Positions 1-5,877 of a stretch of DNA of 8,553 bases are shown here, piece after piece (positions within the stretch are counted from its first letter, which is position 1; every line of letters starts with the position of its first letter). This DNA comes from an uncultured Collinsella sp. (lineage in GTDB: Bacteria; Actinomycetota; Coriobacteriia; Coriobacteriales; Coriobacteriaceae). Made by a program: the position numbers and the translations under genes. The notes under the pieces are model-generated. The model made no database searches. It was not told the DNA's origin and was given only the letters and a program-made list of their open reading frames with translations. The DNA lies in assembly GCA_902494465.1 (NCBI GenBank), contig CABUTH010000082.1:1-8553 (forward strand), written 5' to 3'.

Positions 1-19
1 CAGCGAGCGCACCGCTGCC

Positions 20-2155
20 CTAGTTGCGGCGTCCGCCGCCGTTGGCGCCCTGACGCCCCTGGGCCGCACGGTTGCGGCCCGCGGTGTTCTGCGCGCGGGA
101 CATGCCGCCGTGGCCCTTGCTGCCTTTGGGTCCCTTGCCGGCGGCGCCACCGTGGGCCTTGCCGCCCTTCTTGCCGGTCCCATGTCCGCCGCTAGCAGGC
201 GTCTCGCCCGGGCGCGGCGGTACGGGACGGATCAGGCAATGCTTGGTGTAGCCGATTAGATCTCGGCGGCCGGCCTTTTCCAGCGCCTCACGCACAAGCT
301 TGTAGTTCTCGGGCTTGCGGTATTGGATGAGCGCACGCTGCATGGCCTTTTCGTGCGGGTCGCGTGCCACGTAGATCGGCTGCATAGTGCGCGGATCCAC
401 GCCGGTGTAGTACATGCAGGTCGACATAGTGGACGGTGTGGGGTAGAAGTCCTGCACCTGCTCGGGCATGTAGCCCATGTTGCGCACGGCCTCGGCAAGG
501 TCCACGGCTTCCTTCATCGTCGAACCGGGGTGGCTCGAGATCAGATACGGCACCACGTACTGCTTGAGTCCGTATTCGCGGTTCAAGCGTTCAAATTTAC
601 GACAGAACGCATCGTAGACGGCGCGGCTCGGCTTGCCCATCACGGAGAGCACCGCGTCGCTCACATGCTCGGGCGCCACGCGTAGCTGGCCCGAGACATG
701 GTGCTCCAGCAGCTCGCGCAAAAACTCGTCCGAGGCATCGGCCACAGTGTAGTCAAAACGGATGCCGCTGCGGACGAAGACCTTCTTGACGCCCGGCAGC
801 TGGCGCAGGTCGCGTAGCAGCTGCGTGTAGCCGCTCTCGTCGACCACCATGTTCTTGCACACGTTCGGCCACAGGCAGCGCTTGTTCTTGCACACGCCGT
901 GCTTGAGCTGCTTGTCGCAGGCCGGGCGGCTAAAGTTTGCCGTCGGTCCGCCCACGTCGTTGATGTAGCCCTTAAACTCGGGATCGCGCGTGAGCAGCTC
1001 GGCCTCGCGCATGATCGAGTCGTGGCTGCGCATCTGCAACACGCGGCCCTGGTGGAAGGTGAGCGCGCAAAACGAGCACTCGCCAAAACAGCCGCGGTTG
1101 GAGCTAATGGAAAACTTGATCTCGGCAAAGGCCGGCACGCCGCCTGCCGCGTCGTAGTCGGGATGCCAATCGCGTGCGTAGGGGAGTTCGGCAACCTCGT
1201 CCATCTCGTCGGTGGTGAGTGTTGCCGACGGCGGGTTCTGCACCACGTACACGCTGTTGGGATATGGCTCTACCAAGCGATGGCCGGTGATAGGGTCCAT
1301 ATTTTGCTGCTGCACGTTAAAGCTGCGGGCGTAGTTGAGCTTGTCGGCGGTAAGGTCGTCCCAGCTGGGCAGCAGGTCGTAGTCGTAGACCTCGTCGAGC
1401 GAACCCGTGCGGTAAACGGTGCCGTTGATATAGGTGATCTGATCGACGGGCAGCCCCGCGTCGAGCGCGTCGGCGATCTCGACGATTGCGTGCTCGCCCA
1501 TGCCGTAGATGAGGATGTCGGCGCCCGAGTCGAGCAGCACCGAGCGCTTGAGCTTGTCCTGCCAGTAGTCGTAGTGGGCCAGGCGGCGCAGGCTTGCCTC
1601 GATGCCGCCGATAATGATGGGAGCGTCCTTAAACGTCTGACGGATGAGATTGCCGTAGACCGTGACGGCACGATTGGGGCGGTGCCCCTCCTCGCCGCCG
1701 GGGGTATAGGCGTCGGTGTGGCGGCGGTGCTTGGTTACCGAATAGTGGTTGACCATGGAGTCCATGTTGCCGGCACTGACCAAAAAGCCCAGGCGCGGCT
1801 CGCCGAGCACAGTGATGCTGGCGGGGTCGGTCCAGTCGGGCTGGCAGATGATGCCCACTTTGTAGCCGTGCGCGTCGAGTACGCGGCTGATGATAGCCAT
1901 GCCAAAGCTCGGATGGTCCACGTAGGCGTCGCCGCAGATGTAGACAAAGTCGCACTGGTCCCAGCCGCGCGCATCCATATCGGAGCGGCTGACGGGGAGG
2001 AATTTATCGCGGCCCGGACGCCAGAGACGGGCGGGCGCAGCCGGGGCATGCGCGGGTCGCGAGCCCTGGGCCTTGCCGCCGCGCTTTTGCTGCTGGCCGC
2101 GCTGGGCATGCTTGCCGTGCTGGTTGTGCTGAGCGTCCTGGGGCTTTTTTGCCAC
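20..2155 (-). CDS. YgiQ family radical SAM protein (UPF0313)
   Basis: This encodes a 711-residue protein of the YgiQ/UPF0313 radical SAM family, whose substrate is not established. The radical SAM cluster motif CX3CX2C is seen at C356, C360 and C363 (context NRGCFGECSFC). A second cysteine group, C413, C422, C427 and C433, follows and could hold another metal or cluster. The N-terminal part (about residues 45-330, with GDAYVDHPSFG and IIGGIEASLRR) matches the Radical_SAM_N region of the family. The part after residue about 500, including PYLISSHPGS and QVQDFYPTPSTMSTCMYYTG, is typical of its C-terminal half. I chose the GTG at 2155 because GGGAGG lies five bases upstream. The frame stays open to 2323, but no ribosome site supports an earlier start. 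Odd points are a Gln/His/Lys/Arg-rich N-terminal 45 residues and a Gly/Lys/Arg-rich tail from about 655 to the end. Family assignment is confident; biochemical role is unknown. Confidence 0.93.
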   Translation of the reverse strand: MAKKPQDAQHNQHGKHAQRGQQQKRGGKAQGSRPAHAPAAPARLWRPGRDKFLPVSRSDMDARGWDQCDFVYICGDAYVDHPSFGMAIISRVLDAHGYKVGIICQPDWTDPASITVLGEPRLGFLVSAGNMDSMVNHYSVTKHRRHTDAYTPGGEEGHRPNRAVTVYGNLIRQTFKDAPIIIGGIEASLRRLAHYDYWQDKLKRSVLLDSGADILIYGMGEHAIVEIADALDAGLPVDQITYINGTVYRTGSLDEVYDYDLLPSWDDLTADKLNYARSFNVQQQNMDPITGHRLVEPYPNSVYVVQNPPSATLTTDEMDEVAELPYARDWHPDYDAAGGVPAFAEIKFSISSNRGCFGECSFCALTFHQGRVLQMRSHDSIMREAELLTRDPEFKGYINDVGGPTANFSRPACDKQLKHGVCKNKRCLWPNVCKNMVVDESGYTQLLRDLRQLPGVKKVFVRSGIRFDYTVADASDEFLRELLEHHVSGQLRVAPEHVSDAVLSVMGKPSRAVYDAFCRKFERLNREYGLKQYVVPYLISSHPGSTMKEAVDLAEAVRNMGYMPEQVQDFYPTPSTMSTCMYYTGVDPRTMQPIYVARDPHEKAMQRALIQYRKPENYKLVREALEKAGRRDLIGYTKHCLIRPVPPRPGETPASGGHGTGKKGGKAHGGAAGKGPKGSKGHGGMSRAQNTAGRNRAAQGRQGANGGGRRN

Positions 2156-2186
2156 GATTCCTCCCGGTGTTTGTATGCTGCACGTA

Positions 2187-2192
2187 ATTGTA
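2187..2192 (-). promoter_or_regulatory. Putative -10 box of the YgiQ-family gene
   Basis: TACAAT on the minus strand is five of six to the TATAAT consensus and would place a transcript start about 25 bases before the GTG start. No convincing -35 hexamer is visible at the usual distance. That position is occupied by the inverted repeat at 2193-2227. The call is inference from motif and position only. Confidence 0.35.
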
Positions 2193-2227
2193 ACCAGTCT
2201 TTTTGGGACGGCGCTAAAAAGACTGGT
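2193..2227. repeat. Perfect 12-bp inverted repeat, candidate operator in divergent gap
   Basis: ACCAGTCTTTTT (2193-2204) and AAAAAGACTGGT (2216-2227) are exact reverse complements separated by 11 bases. The repeat sits in the 250-bp divergent gap between the YgiQ and DUF1275 genes and directly abuts the putative ygiQ -10 box, covering its -35 region. This suits a dimeric regulator site. As RNA it could form a hairpin, but there is no U tract after the stem in either direction, so a terminator is less likely. The rest of the gap (2228-2388) is GC-rich, and I see no convincing plus-strand promoter in it. Confidence 0.5.
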
Positions 2228-2405
2228 GGAGTACACGAGGCGTCGGGTGTCGGCGCCGCGCCCGCTGTTTGTTTCCAGACTGTGTATCTGCGCGTTGGAG
2301 AACCCGTCTCGCGCGCACGCCATGTTGTCAATGGGTTACAGTATGAACGGCGGCTATGTTTCCGCCAACGCACGAGAGAGTCGTCAACAAGGAGGATGCA
2401 CGACG

Positions 2406-3122
2406 ATGCAGCGTGCCAAACAGATATCGGAGTCCATCGAGCTGGGCATTATCTTGGCGCTCGCCGGTGGCTTTATGGACGTCTATTCGTACATTGGGCG
2501 CGATCATGTTTTCGCCAACGCGCAGACAGGCAACATCCTGCTCGTGGGCGTGAGCATCTCGGAGGGCAACTGGGCACTTGCGGGACGCTATTTCTTCCCT
2601 GTGGTGGCGTTTGCCGTGGGCATTATGCTTGCCGACCTGGTACACGAACGGTTTGGCAGCGTGATTCACTGGCGTCAGGTGACGGTGTTCTTTGAAGCCG
2701 TCATCTTGCTGGGCGTGAGCTTTATTCCCGGTGGCGGTTACAACCTGCTCGCCAACTGCCTCACCTCGTTTGCCTGCGGCATGCAGGTTGAGAGCTTCCG
2801 CAAGATCCACGGTCACGGCATCGCTACGACCATGTGCATCGGCAACTTGCGCAACGCGCTGCAAAACGTGGACGATTACATCATCACCCACAGGCGCGGC
2901 TTTTTGGAAAACGGCCTGCTGTACTTTGGCGTGATCTTTACCTTTGTGTTTGGCGCCGTGTTGGGCAACTGGTGTATTGAGCGCATGGGCCTGCACGCCA
3001 TCGTCGTGGCGAGCTTGCTGCTGTTTGTCGCGTTTGCCATCATGTTCATCGACCGCGAGCGCGACTTGCGCTTACGCTGGAAGGTTGCGGCCGAGGCTTG
3101 GAAAGAGGGCTGTCGAAAGTAA
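2406..3122 (+). CDS. YoaK/DUF1275 family membrane protein
   Basis: This encodes a 238-residue integral membrane protein of the DUF1275 (YoaK) family, whose transport or other role is not established. Family signatures seen are GGFMDVYSYI (about residues 21-30), FANAQTGNILL (36-46), MQVESFRK (126-133) and TTMCIGNLRNAL (141-152). Hydrophobic segments lie at roughly 11-28, 62-78, 95-112, 160-180 and 188-205, with a basic C-terminal end. The ATG at 2406 is preceded by AAGGAGG at 2389-2395, ten bases upstream. The frame is open back to 2175, but the extra 77 residues lack a ribosome site and do not look like the family, so they were excluded. The gene is divergent from the YgiQ gene and is followed within ten bases by a strong terminator, which suggests a single-gene transcript. 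Family assignment is confident; function unknown. Confidence 0.9.
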   Translation: MQRAKQISESIELGIILALAGGFMDVYSYIGRDHVFANAQTGNILLVGVSISEGNWALAGRYFFPVVAFAVGIMLADLVHERFGSVIHWRQVTVFFEAVILLGVSFIPGGGYNLLANCLTSFACGMQVESFRKIHGHGIATTMCIGNLRNALQNVDDYIITHRRGFLENGLLYFGVIFTFVFGAVLGNWCIERMGLHAIVVASLLLFVAFAIMFIDRERDLRLRWKVAAEAWKEGCRK

Positions 3123-3127
3123 CCGAA

Positions 3128-3165
3128 TGCGGCAAAGGGGCTGTCCCTTTGCCGCAATATTTTTC
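3128..3165 (+). terminator. Intrinsic terminator after DUF1275 gene
   Basis: GCGGCAAAGGG (3129-3139) pairs perfectly with CCCTTTGCCGC (3145-3155) around a five-base loop, with one more T-A pair at the base. The stem is followed by AATATTTTTC. It lies five bases after the DUF1275 stop codon. The U run is interrupted, but the stem is long and GC-rich. Confidence 0.8.
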
Positions 3166-3171
3166 ATCATC

Positions 3172-3189
3172 TGTTGAAACGCTTTAACA
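3172..3189. promoter_or_regulatory. Candidate LacI-type operator upstream of fucO
   Basis: TGTTGAAACGCTTTAACA is a near-palindrome with a central CG step; seven of nine base pairs are symmetric. Such CG-centred sites are typical of LacI/GalR-family regulators. The core AACGCTTT (3178-3185) recurs inverted as AAAGCGTT at 3221-3228, and a TTGACG hexamer (3193-3198), a possible -35 box, lies between the two. No good -10 box follows at 16-18 bases. The regulator is not in this window, and the call is inference. Confidence 0.35.
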
Positions 3190-3286
3190 ATTTTGACGTT
3201 CTCACGCGTTTTTCGTTTCAAAAGCGTTAGGATGGGACTCATAGCGTGGGCGTAATGGGCGCCCCGCACACGATGGGAGGCTATCA

Positions 3287-4453
3287 ATGGCTAATCGTTT
3301 CGTTCTCAATACCATCTCTTATCATGGTTCCGGCGCCATCAAGGAGATCCCCGGTGAGCTCCAGCGTCGCGGCTACAAGAAGATCTTCATCTGCTCCGAC
3401 CCCGATCTGGTCAAGTTTGGCGTTACCGCTAAGGTGACCGACGAGCTCGACGCCGCCGGCATCGCTTGGAGCCTCTACTCCGAGATTAAGCCCAACCCCA
3501 CCATCCAGAACGTCAAGGACGGCGTCGAGGCCTTCAAGGCCGCCGAGGCTGACGCTATCGTGACCATCGGTGGTGGCTCCTCCATGGACACTGCTAAGGC
3601 CATTGGCATCATCATCAACAACCCCGAGTTTGCCGATGTCCGTAGCCTCGAGGGCGTTGCTTCGACTAAGAACCACGCCGTGTTCACCATCGCCGTGCCG
3701 ACGCCCGCCGGTACCGCTGCCGAGGTGACCATCAACTACGTCATCACCGACTCCGAGAAGGTCCGCAAGTTCGTGTGCGTCGACACCAACGACGCCCCCG
3801 AGGTCGCCGTCGTCGACCCCGACATGATGGCCTCCATGCCCGCCGGCCTGACCGCCTCCACCGGCATGGACGCTCTGACCCACGCCATCGAGGGCTATAC
3901 CACCAAGGGCGCTTGGGAGCTCTCCGACATGTTCCACTTTGAGGCTATTAAGCTGATCAGCGAGAACCTGCGCGACTCTGTCGCCGAGGCCAAGTCCGGT
4001 CAGCCCGGCTCCGGCCGTGAGGGCATGGCCCTTGGCCAGTATGTCGCCGGCATGGGCTTCTCCAACGTTGGCTTGGGTATCGACCACGCCATGGCTCACA
4101 CCCTGTCCGCTCACTACGACACCCCGCACGGCGTCGCTTGCGCCATGCTGCTGCCGATTGCCATGGAGTTCAACAAGCCGGTTTGCGCTGAGCGCCTGGC
4201 CAAGGTTGCCGTTGCCATGGGTGTTGACACCACGGGCATGAGCACCGACGAGGCTGCCGACGCCGCTATCGCCGCCGTCAAGCAGCTTTCCGCCGACGTG
4301 AATATCCCGCACGTCTGCGAGGCTATGAAGGCCGACGAGATCGAGGTTCTGGCCAAGGACGCCATGGCCGACGCCTGCTTCCCGGGTAACCCGCGCGAGG
4401 CAACGCTCGACGACGTCATCGAGCTCTTCAAGAAGATCTGCCCGGCTGCCTAA
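3287..4453 (+). CDS. fucO: Lactaldehyde reductase / 1,2-propanediol oxidoreductase (iron-dependent alcohol dehydrogenase)
   Basis: This 388-residue protein belongs to the group III iron-containing alcohol dehydrogenases and closely resembles E. coli FucO, which reduces L-lactaldehyde to 1,2-propanediol with NADH in the cytoplasm. Shared stretches include NPEFADVRSLEG, GTAAEVTINYVITD, KFVCVD, MALGQYVAGMGFSNVGLG and GNPREATLDD. The nucleotide-binding GGGSSMD motif is at 95-101. The four expected metal ligands are present: D195 and H199 in MDALTHAIEGY, H267 in DHAMAH, and H281 in TPHG. The ATG has GGGAGG six bases upstream. Codon use is far more biased than in neighbouring genes (GCC, AAG, CAC, GAC dominate), which suggests high expression. 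No fucose or rhamnose catabolic genes lie beside it, so its physiological substrate could be lactaldehyde, glycolaldehyde or another short aldehyde. Family is certain; exact substrate is inferred from similarity. Confidence 0.93.
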   Translation: MANRFVLNTISYHGSGAIKEIPGELQRRGYKKIFICSDPDLVKFGVTAKVTDELDAAGIAWSLYSEIKPNPTIQNVKDGVEAFKAAEADAIVTIGGGSSMDTAKAIGIIINNPEFADVRSLEGVASTKNHAVFTIAVPTPAGTAAEVTINYVITDSEKVRKFVCVDTNDAPEVAVVDPDMMASMPAGLTASTGMDALTHAIEGYTTKGAWELSDMFHFEAIKLISENLRDSVAEAKSGQPGSGREGMALGQYVAGMGFSNVGLGIDHAMAHTLSAHYDTPHGVACAMLLPIAMEFNKPVCAERLAKVAVAMGVDTTGMSTDEAADAAIAAVKQLSADVNIPHVCEAMKADEIEVLAKDAMADACFPGNPREATLDDVIELFKKICPAA

Positions 4454-4460
4454 CTTGGTT

Positions 4461-4590
4461 CGGCGGGCTCCTGCCCGTTAGCCCCACAATCGTCCTCGGA
4501 CATGTCGGAGGCCCCGCTGCGCACTACGTGCGGCGGGGCCTCCTTCTGTCCTGCGGAAAGATTCTGGGGCTTACGGGCAGGGGCCCGCCG
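4461..4590. repeat. Long imperfect palindrome (about 130 nt) after fucO
   Basis: The outer arms 4461-4491 and 4560-4590 pair over 31 positions with 28 Watson-Crick pairs, one G-U and two mismatches. Inside, 4493-4495 can pair with 4555-4557, and 4498-4502 with 4547-4551. An innermost stem (4507-4517 with 4533-4543) is topped by a five-base-pair hairpin at 4520-4532. As RNA this is one almost continuous hairpin. It starts eight bases after the fucO stop. No U run follows the outer arm, so it is not a textbook terminator as a whole. It could protect the fucO mRNA 3' end, block the polymerase, or be a dispersed repeat. It encodes no convincing protein. Confidence 0.75.
4507..4548 (+). terminator. 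Probable terminator hairpin of fucO (core of long palindrome)
   Basis: GGAGGCCCCGC (4507-4517) pairs exactly with GCGGGGCCTCC (4533-4543), with an inner CGCAC/GTGCG hairpin. The sequence after the stem is TTCTG, only weakly U-rich. The stem is very stable, but termination efficiency is uncertain. Confidence 0.5.
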
Positions 4591-4624
4591 GCTCGTTATC
4601 GTGGCGGGCGCTGCTCTGGGAAGC

Positions 4625-4653
4625 TCGACGGGTTGTCTCGCTAGGTAAATAAT
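4625..4653 (+). promoter_or_regulatory. Putative promoter of the M42 peptidase gene
   Basis: TCGACG (4625-4630, four of six to TTGACA) and AATAAT (4648-4653, five of six to TATAAT) are spaced by exactly 17 bases. They lie in the AT-richer segment after the palindrome and would give a leader of about 50 bases. Motif evidence only. Confidence 0.35.
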
Positions 4654-4708
4654 TGTGCGTGGTGGTATTGTTGCTGTGGGTTTAATTCGATATGAAAGGG
4701 TGACATTG

Positions 4709-5737
4709 GTGTCCCAGATGGATTCTTCGCTTGGTTTTATCACTGACCAGTTGAAGGTGCTGACTTCTATTGCTTCGCCTACGGGCTATACCCGCGCGGC
4801 TACTGATTATCTGATGGAGACCCTGCGCGATATGGGGTTTGGGCCTGAGCGTTCCAATAAGGGTAACGTGCTCGTTGAGCTTGGTGGCGAGGGTGAGCCG
4901 CTCGTACTGGCGAGCCATGTCGATACCCTGGGCGCCATGGTGCGTTCCATTAAGGACAATGGTCGCCTGCGCCCCACGACGCTTGGTGGGCACCAGTGGT
5001 CTACGGCCGATGGCGAGAACTGCACCGTCTACACGCGTGACGGCAATGTGTACACGGGTGTGGTCCTCAATATCGAGCCTTCGGCGCACGTGGCCGACGA
5101 GCCGGTCAAGACCATCGAGAAGAACATGGAAATCCTGCTCGATGAGAATGTCGACAGCAAGGATGATGTGCTCGAGCTGGGTATTCAGACCGGCGACATC
5201 ATTGCTATGGATCCGCGTACCACGGTGACGGAGAGCGGCTACATTAAGAGTCGCTTCCTAGATGACAAGCTGTCGGCGTCGATTCTGCTGGGTTTGGCCC
5301 GTTCCGTTGCTGACGGCGAGGTGTCGCTTTCGCGCAAGGTGTCGCTGCTCTTTACCGTGTACGAGGAGGTCGGCCACGGCGGCGCCTTCGTGCCGGCCGA
5401 CACGCGCGAGATGATCAGCGTTGACATGGGCTGCGTGGGCGATGATCTGGGCTGCACCGAGCGCATGGTTTCGATTTGTGCCAAGGATTCGGGCGGTCCG
5501 TACAACTACGACCTGGTGACCACGCTGTCCAATATCGCGCGCGAGCTTGAACTTGACTACGCCATCGACGTGTACCCGCACTACGGCTCGGACGTTGAGG
5601 CCACGCTCTCTGCCGGCTACGACATCCGCCACGGCCTGATCGGCCCCGGTGTGTACGCGAGCCACAACTACGAGCGCAGCCACATGGACGGCGTGCGCAA
5701 CACCTATGAGCTGGTCCGAGCCTACGTACAACGCTAG
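4709..5737 (+). CDS. M42 family metallopeptidase (glutamyl aminopeptidase/endoglucanase-like)
   Basis: This 342-residue protein belongs to peptidase family M42: cytoplasmic, usually dodecameric, two-metal aminopeptidases that trim peptides. Expected metal and catalytic residues are visible: H70 and D72 in LASHVDTLG, the FLDDK aspartates at 185-186, E219-E220 in VYEEVGHGG, D239 in ISVDMG, and H319 in YASHNYERSHMDG near the end. The length is normal for the family. The start is a GTG at 4709, chosen because AAAGGG ends eight bases upstream. A TTG at 4706 or the ATG at 4718 are alternatives, and the ATG is rather far from the ribosome site. The gene has a probable promoter at 4625-4653 and an intrinsic terminator 36 bases after the stop, so it is likely monocistronic. 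Old annotations call such proteins cellulase or endoglucanase M, which should not be taken literally. Exact peptide specificity cannot be read from the sequence. Confidence 0.92.
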   Translation: MSQMDSSLGFITDQLKVLTSIASPTGYTRAATDYLMETLRDMGFGPERSNKGNVLVELGGEGEPLVLASHVDTLGAMVRSIKDNGRLRPTTLGGHQWSTADGENCTVYTRDGNVYTGVVLNIEPSAHVADEPVKTIEKNMEILLDENVDSKDDVLELGIQTGDIIAMDPRTTVTESGYIKSRFLDDKLSASILLGLARSVADGEVSLSRKVSLLFTVYEEVGHGGAFVPADTREMISVDMGCVGDDLGCTERMVSICAKDSGGPYNYDLVTTLSNIARELELDYAIDVYPHYGSDVEATLSAGYDIRHGLIGPGVYASHNYERSHMDGVRNTYELVRAYVQR

Positions 5738-5772
5738 GGGAGCAGCTTGCGACTCGGCTGACCAATTGCTCT

Positions 5773-5798
5773 AAGGCCCGATTGCTCGGGCCTTTTTT
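5773..5798 (+). terminator. Intrinsic terminator after M42 peptidase gene
   Basis: AAGGCCCGA (5773-5781) pairs with TCGGGCCTT (5786-5794) around a TTGC loop and runs into six T residues (5793-5798). This is a textbook Rho-independent terminator 36 bases after the stop. Confidence 0.92.
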
Positions 5799-5810
5799 CG
5801 CTTCAGTCTG

Positions 5811-5861
5811 TTTAGTATTATGCTGTATGTAACTAATTAACTTTACGTTTGGAATACTTAA
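5811..5861. promoter_or_regulatory. AT-rich promoter region with split inverted repeat before the HTH-HipA-like gene
   Basis: TATTAT at 5816-5821 is a plausible -10 box (five of six), although its -35 position falls in the preceding terminator's T run. TTTAGTATT (5811-5819) and AATACTTAA (5853-5861) form an inverted repeat with eight of nine matches, 33 bases apart. A TAATTA core (5834-5839) lies between them. One arm overlaps the -10 box and the other abuts the ribosome site, so binding there could repress the gene. Autoregulation by the encoded HTH domain is a guess. Confidence 0.3.
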
Positions 5862-5877
5862 CGAGGTGATGCGGCGT

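Noticed and set aside
2156..2323. N-terminal extension of the YgiQ protein to an upstream ATG
   Set aside because: GGGAGG precedes the GTG at 2155, whereas the upstream ATG has no ribosome site. The extension would also code through the putative promoter and the perfect inverted repeat.
2175..2405. N-terminal extension of the DUF1275 protein
   Set aside because: AAGGAGG at 2389-2395 fixes the start at 2406. The 77 extra residues are not hydrophobic or family-like.
899..2695. Long plus-strand open frame opposite the YgiQ gene (598 codons)
   Set aside because: It lies antisense to a clear radical SAM protein and overlaps the DUF1275 gene in another frame. The translation has no recognisable domain, so it is a GC-content artefact.
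3284..4312. Long open frame antisense to fucO (342 codons, rich in Gly, Val, Asp and His)
   Set aside because: It is a mirror of the strongly biased codon use of fucO. Its composition is repetitive, it has no ribosome site, and the sense frame has all family motifs.
4655..4708. Earlier GTG start for the M42 peptidase
   Set aside because: It has no ribosome site, and the added residues are not typical of M42 N termini. AAAGGG supports the GTG at 4709.
5738..5877. A small HipB-like antitoxin gene before the HTH-HipA-like gene
   Set aside because: The 140-base gap holds a terminator and AT-rich regulatory sequence, with no open frame that has a ribosome site.
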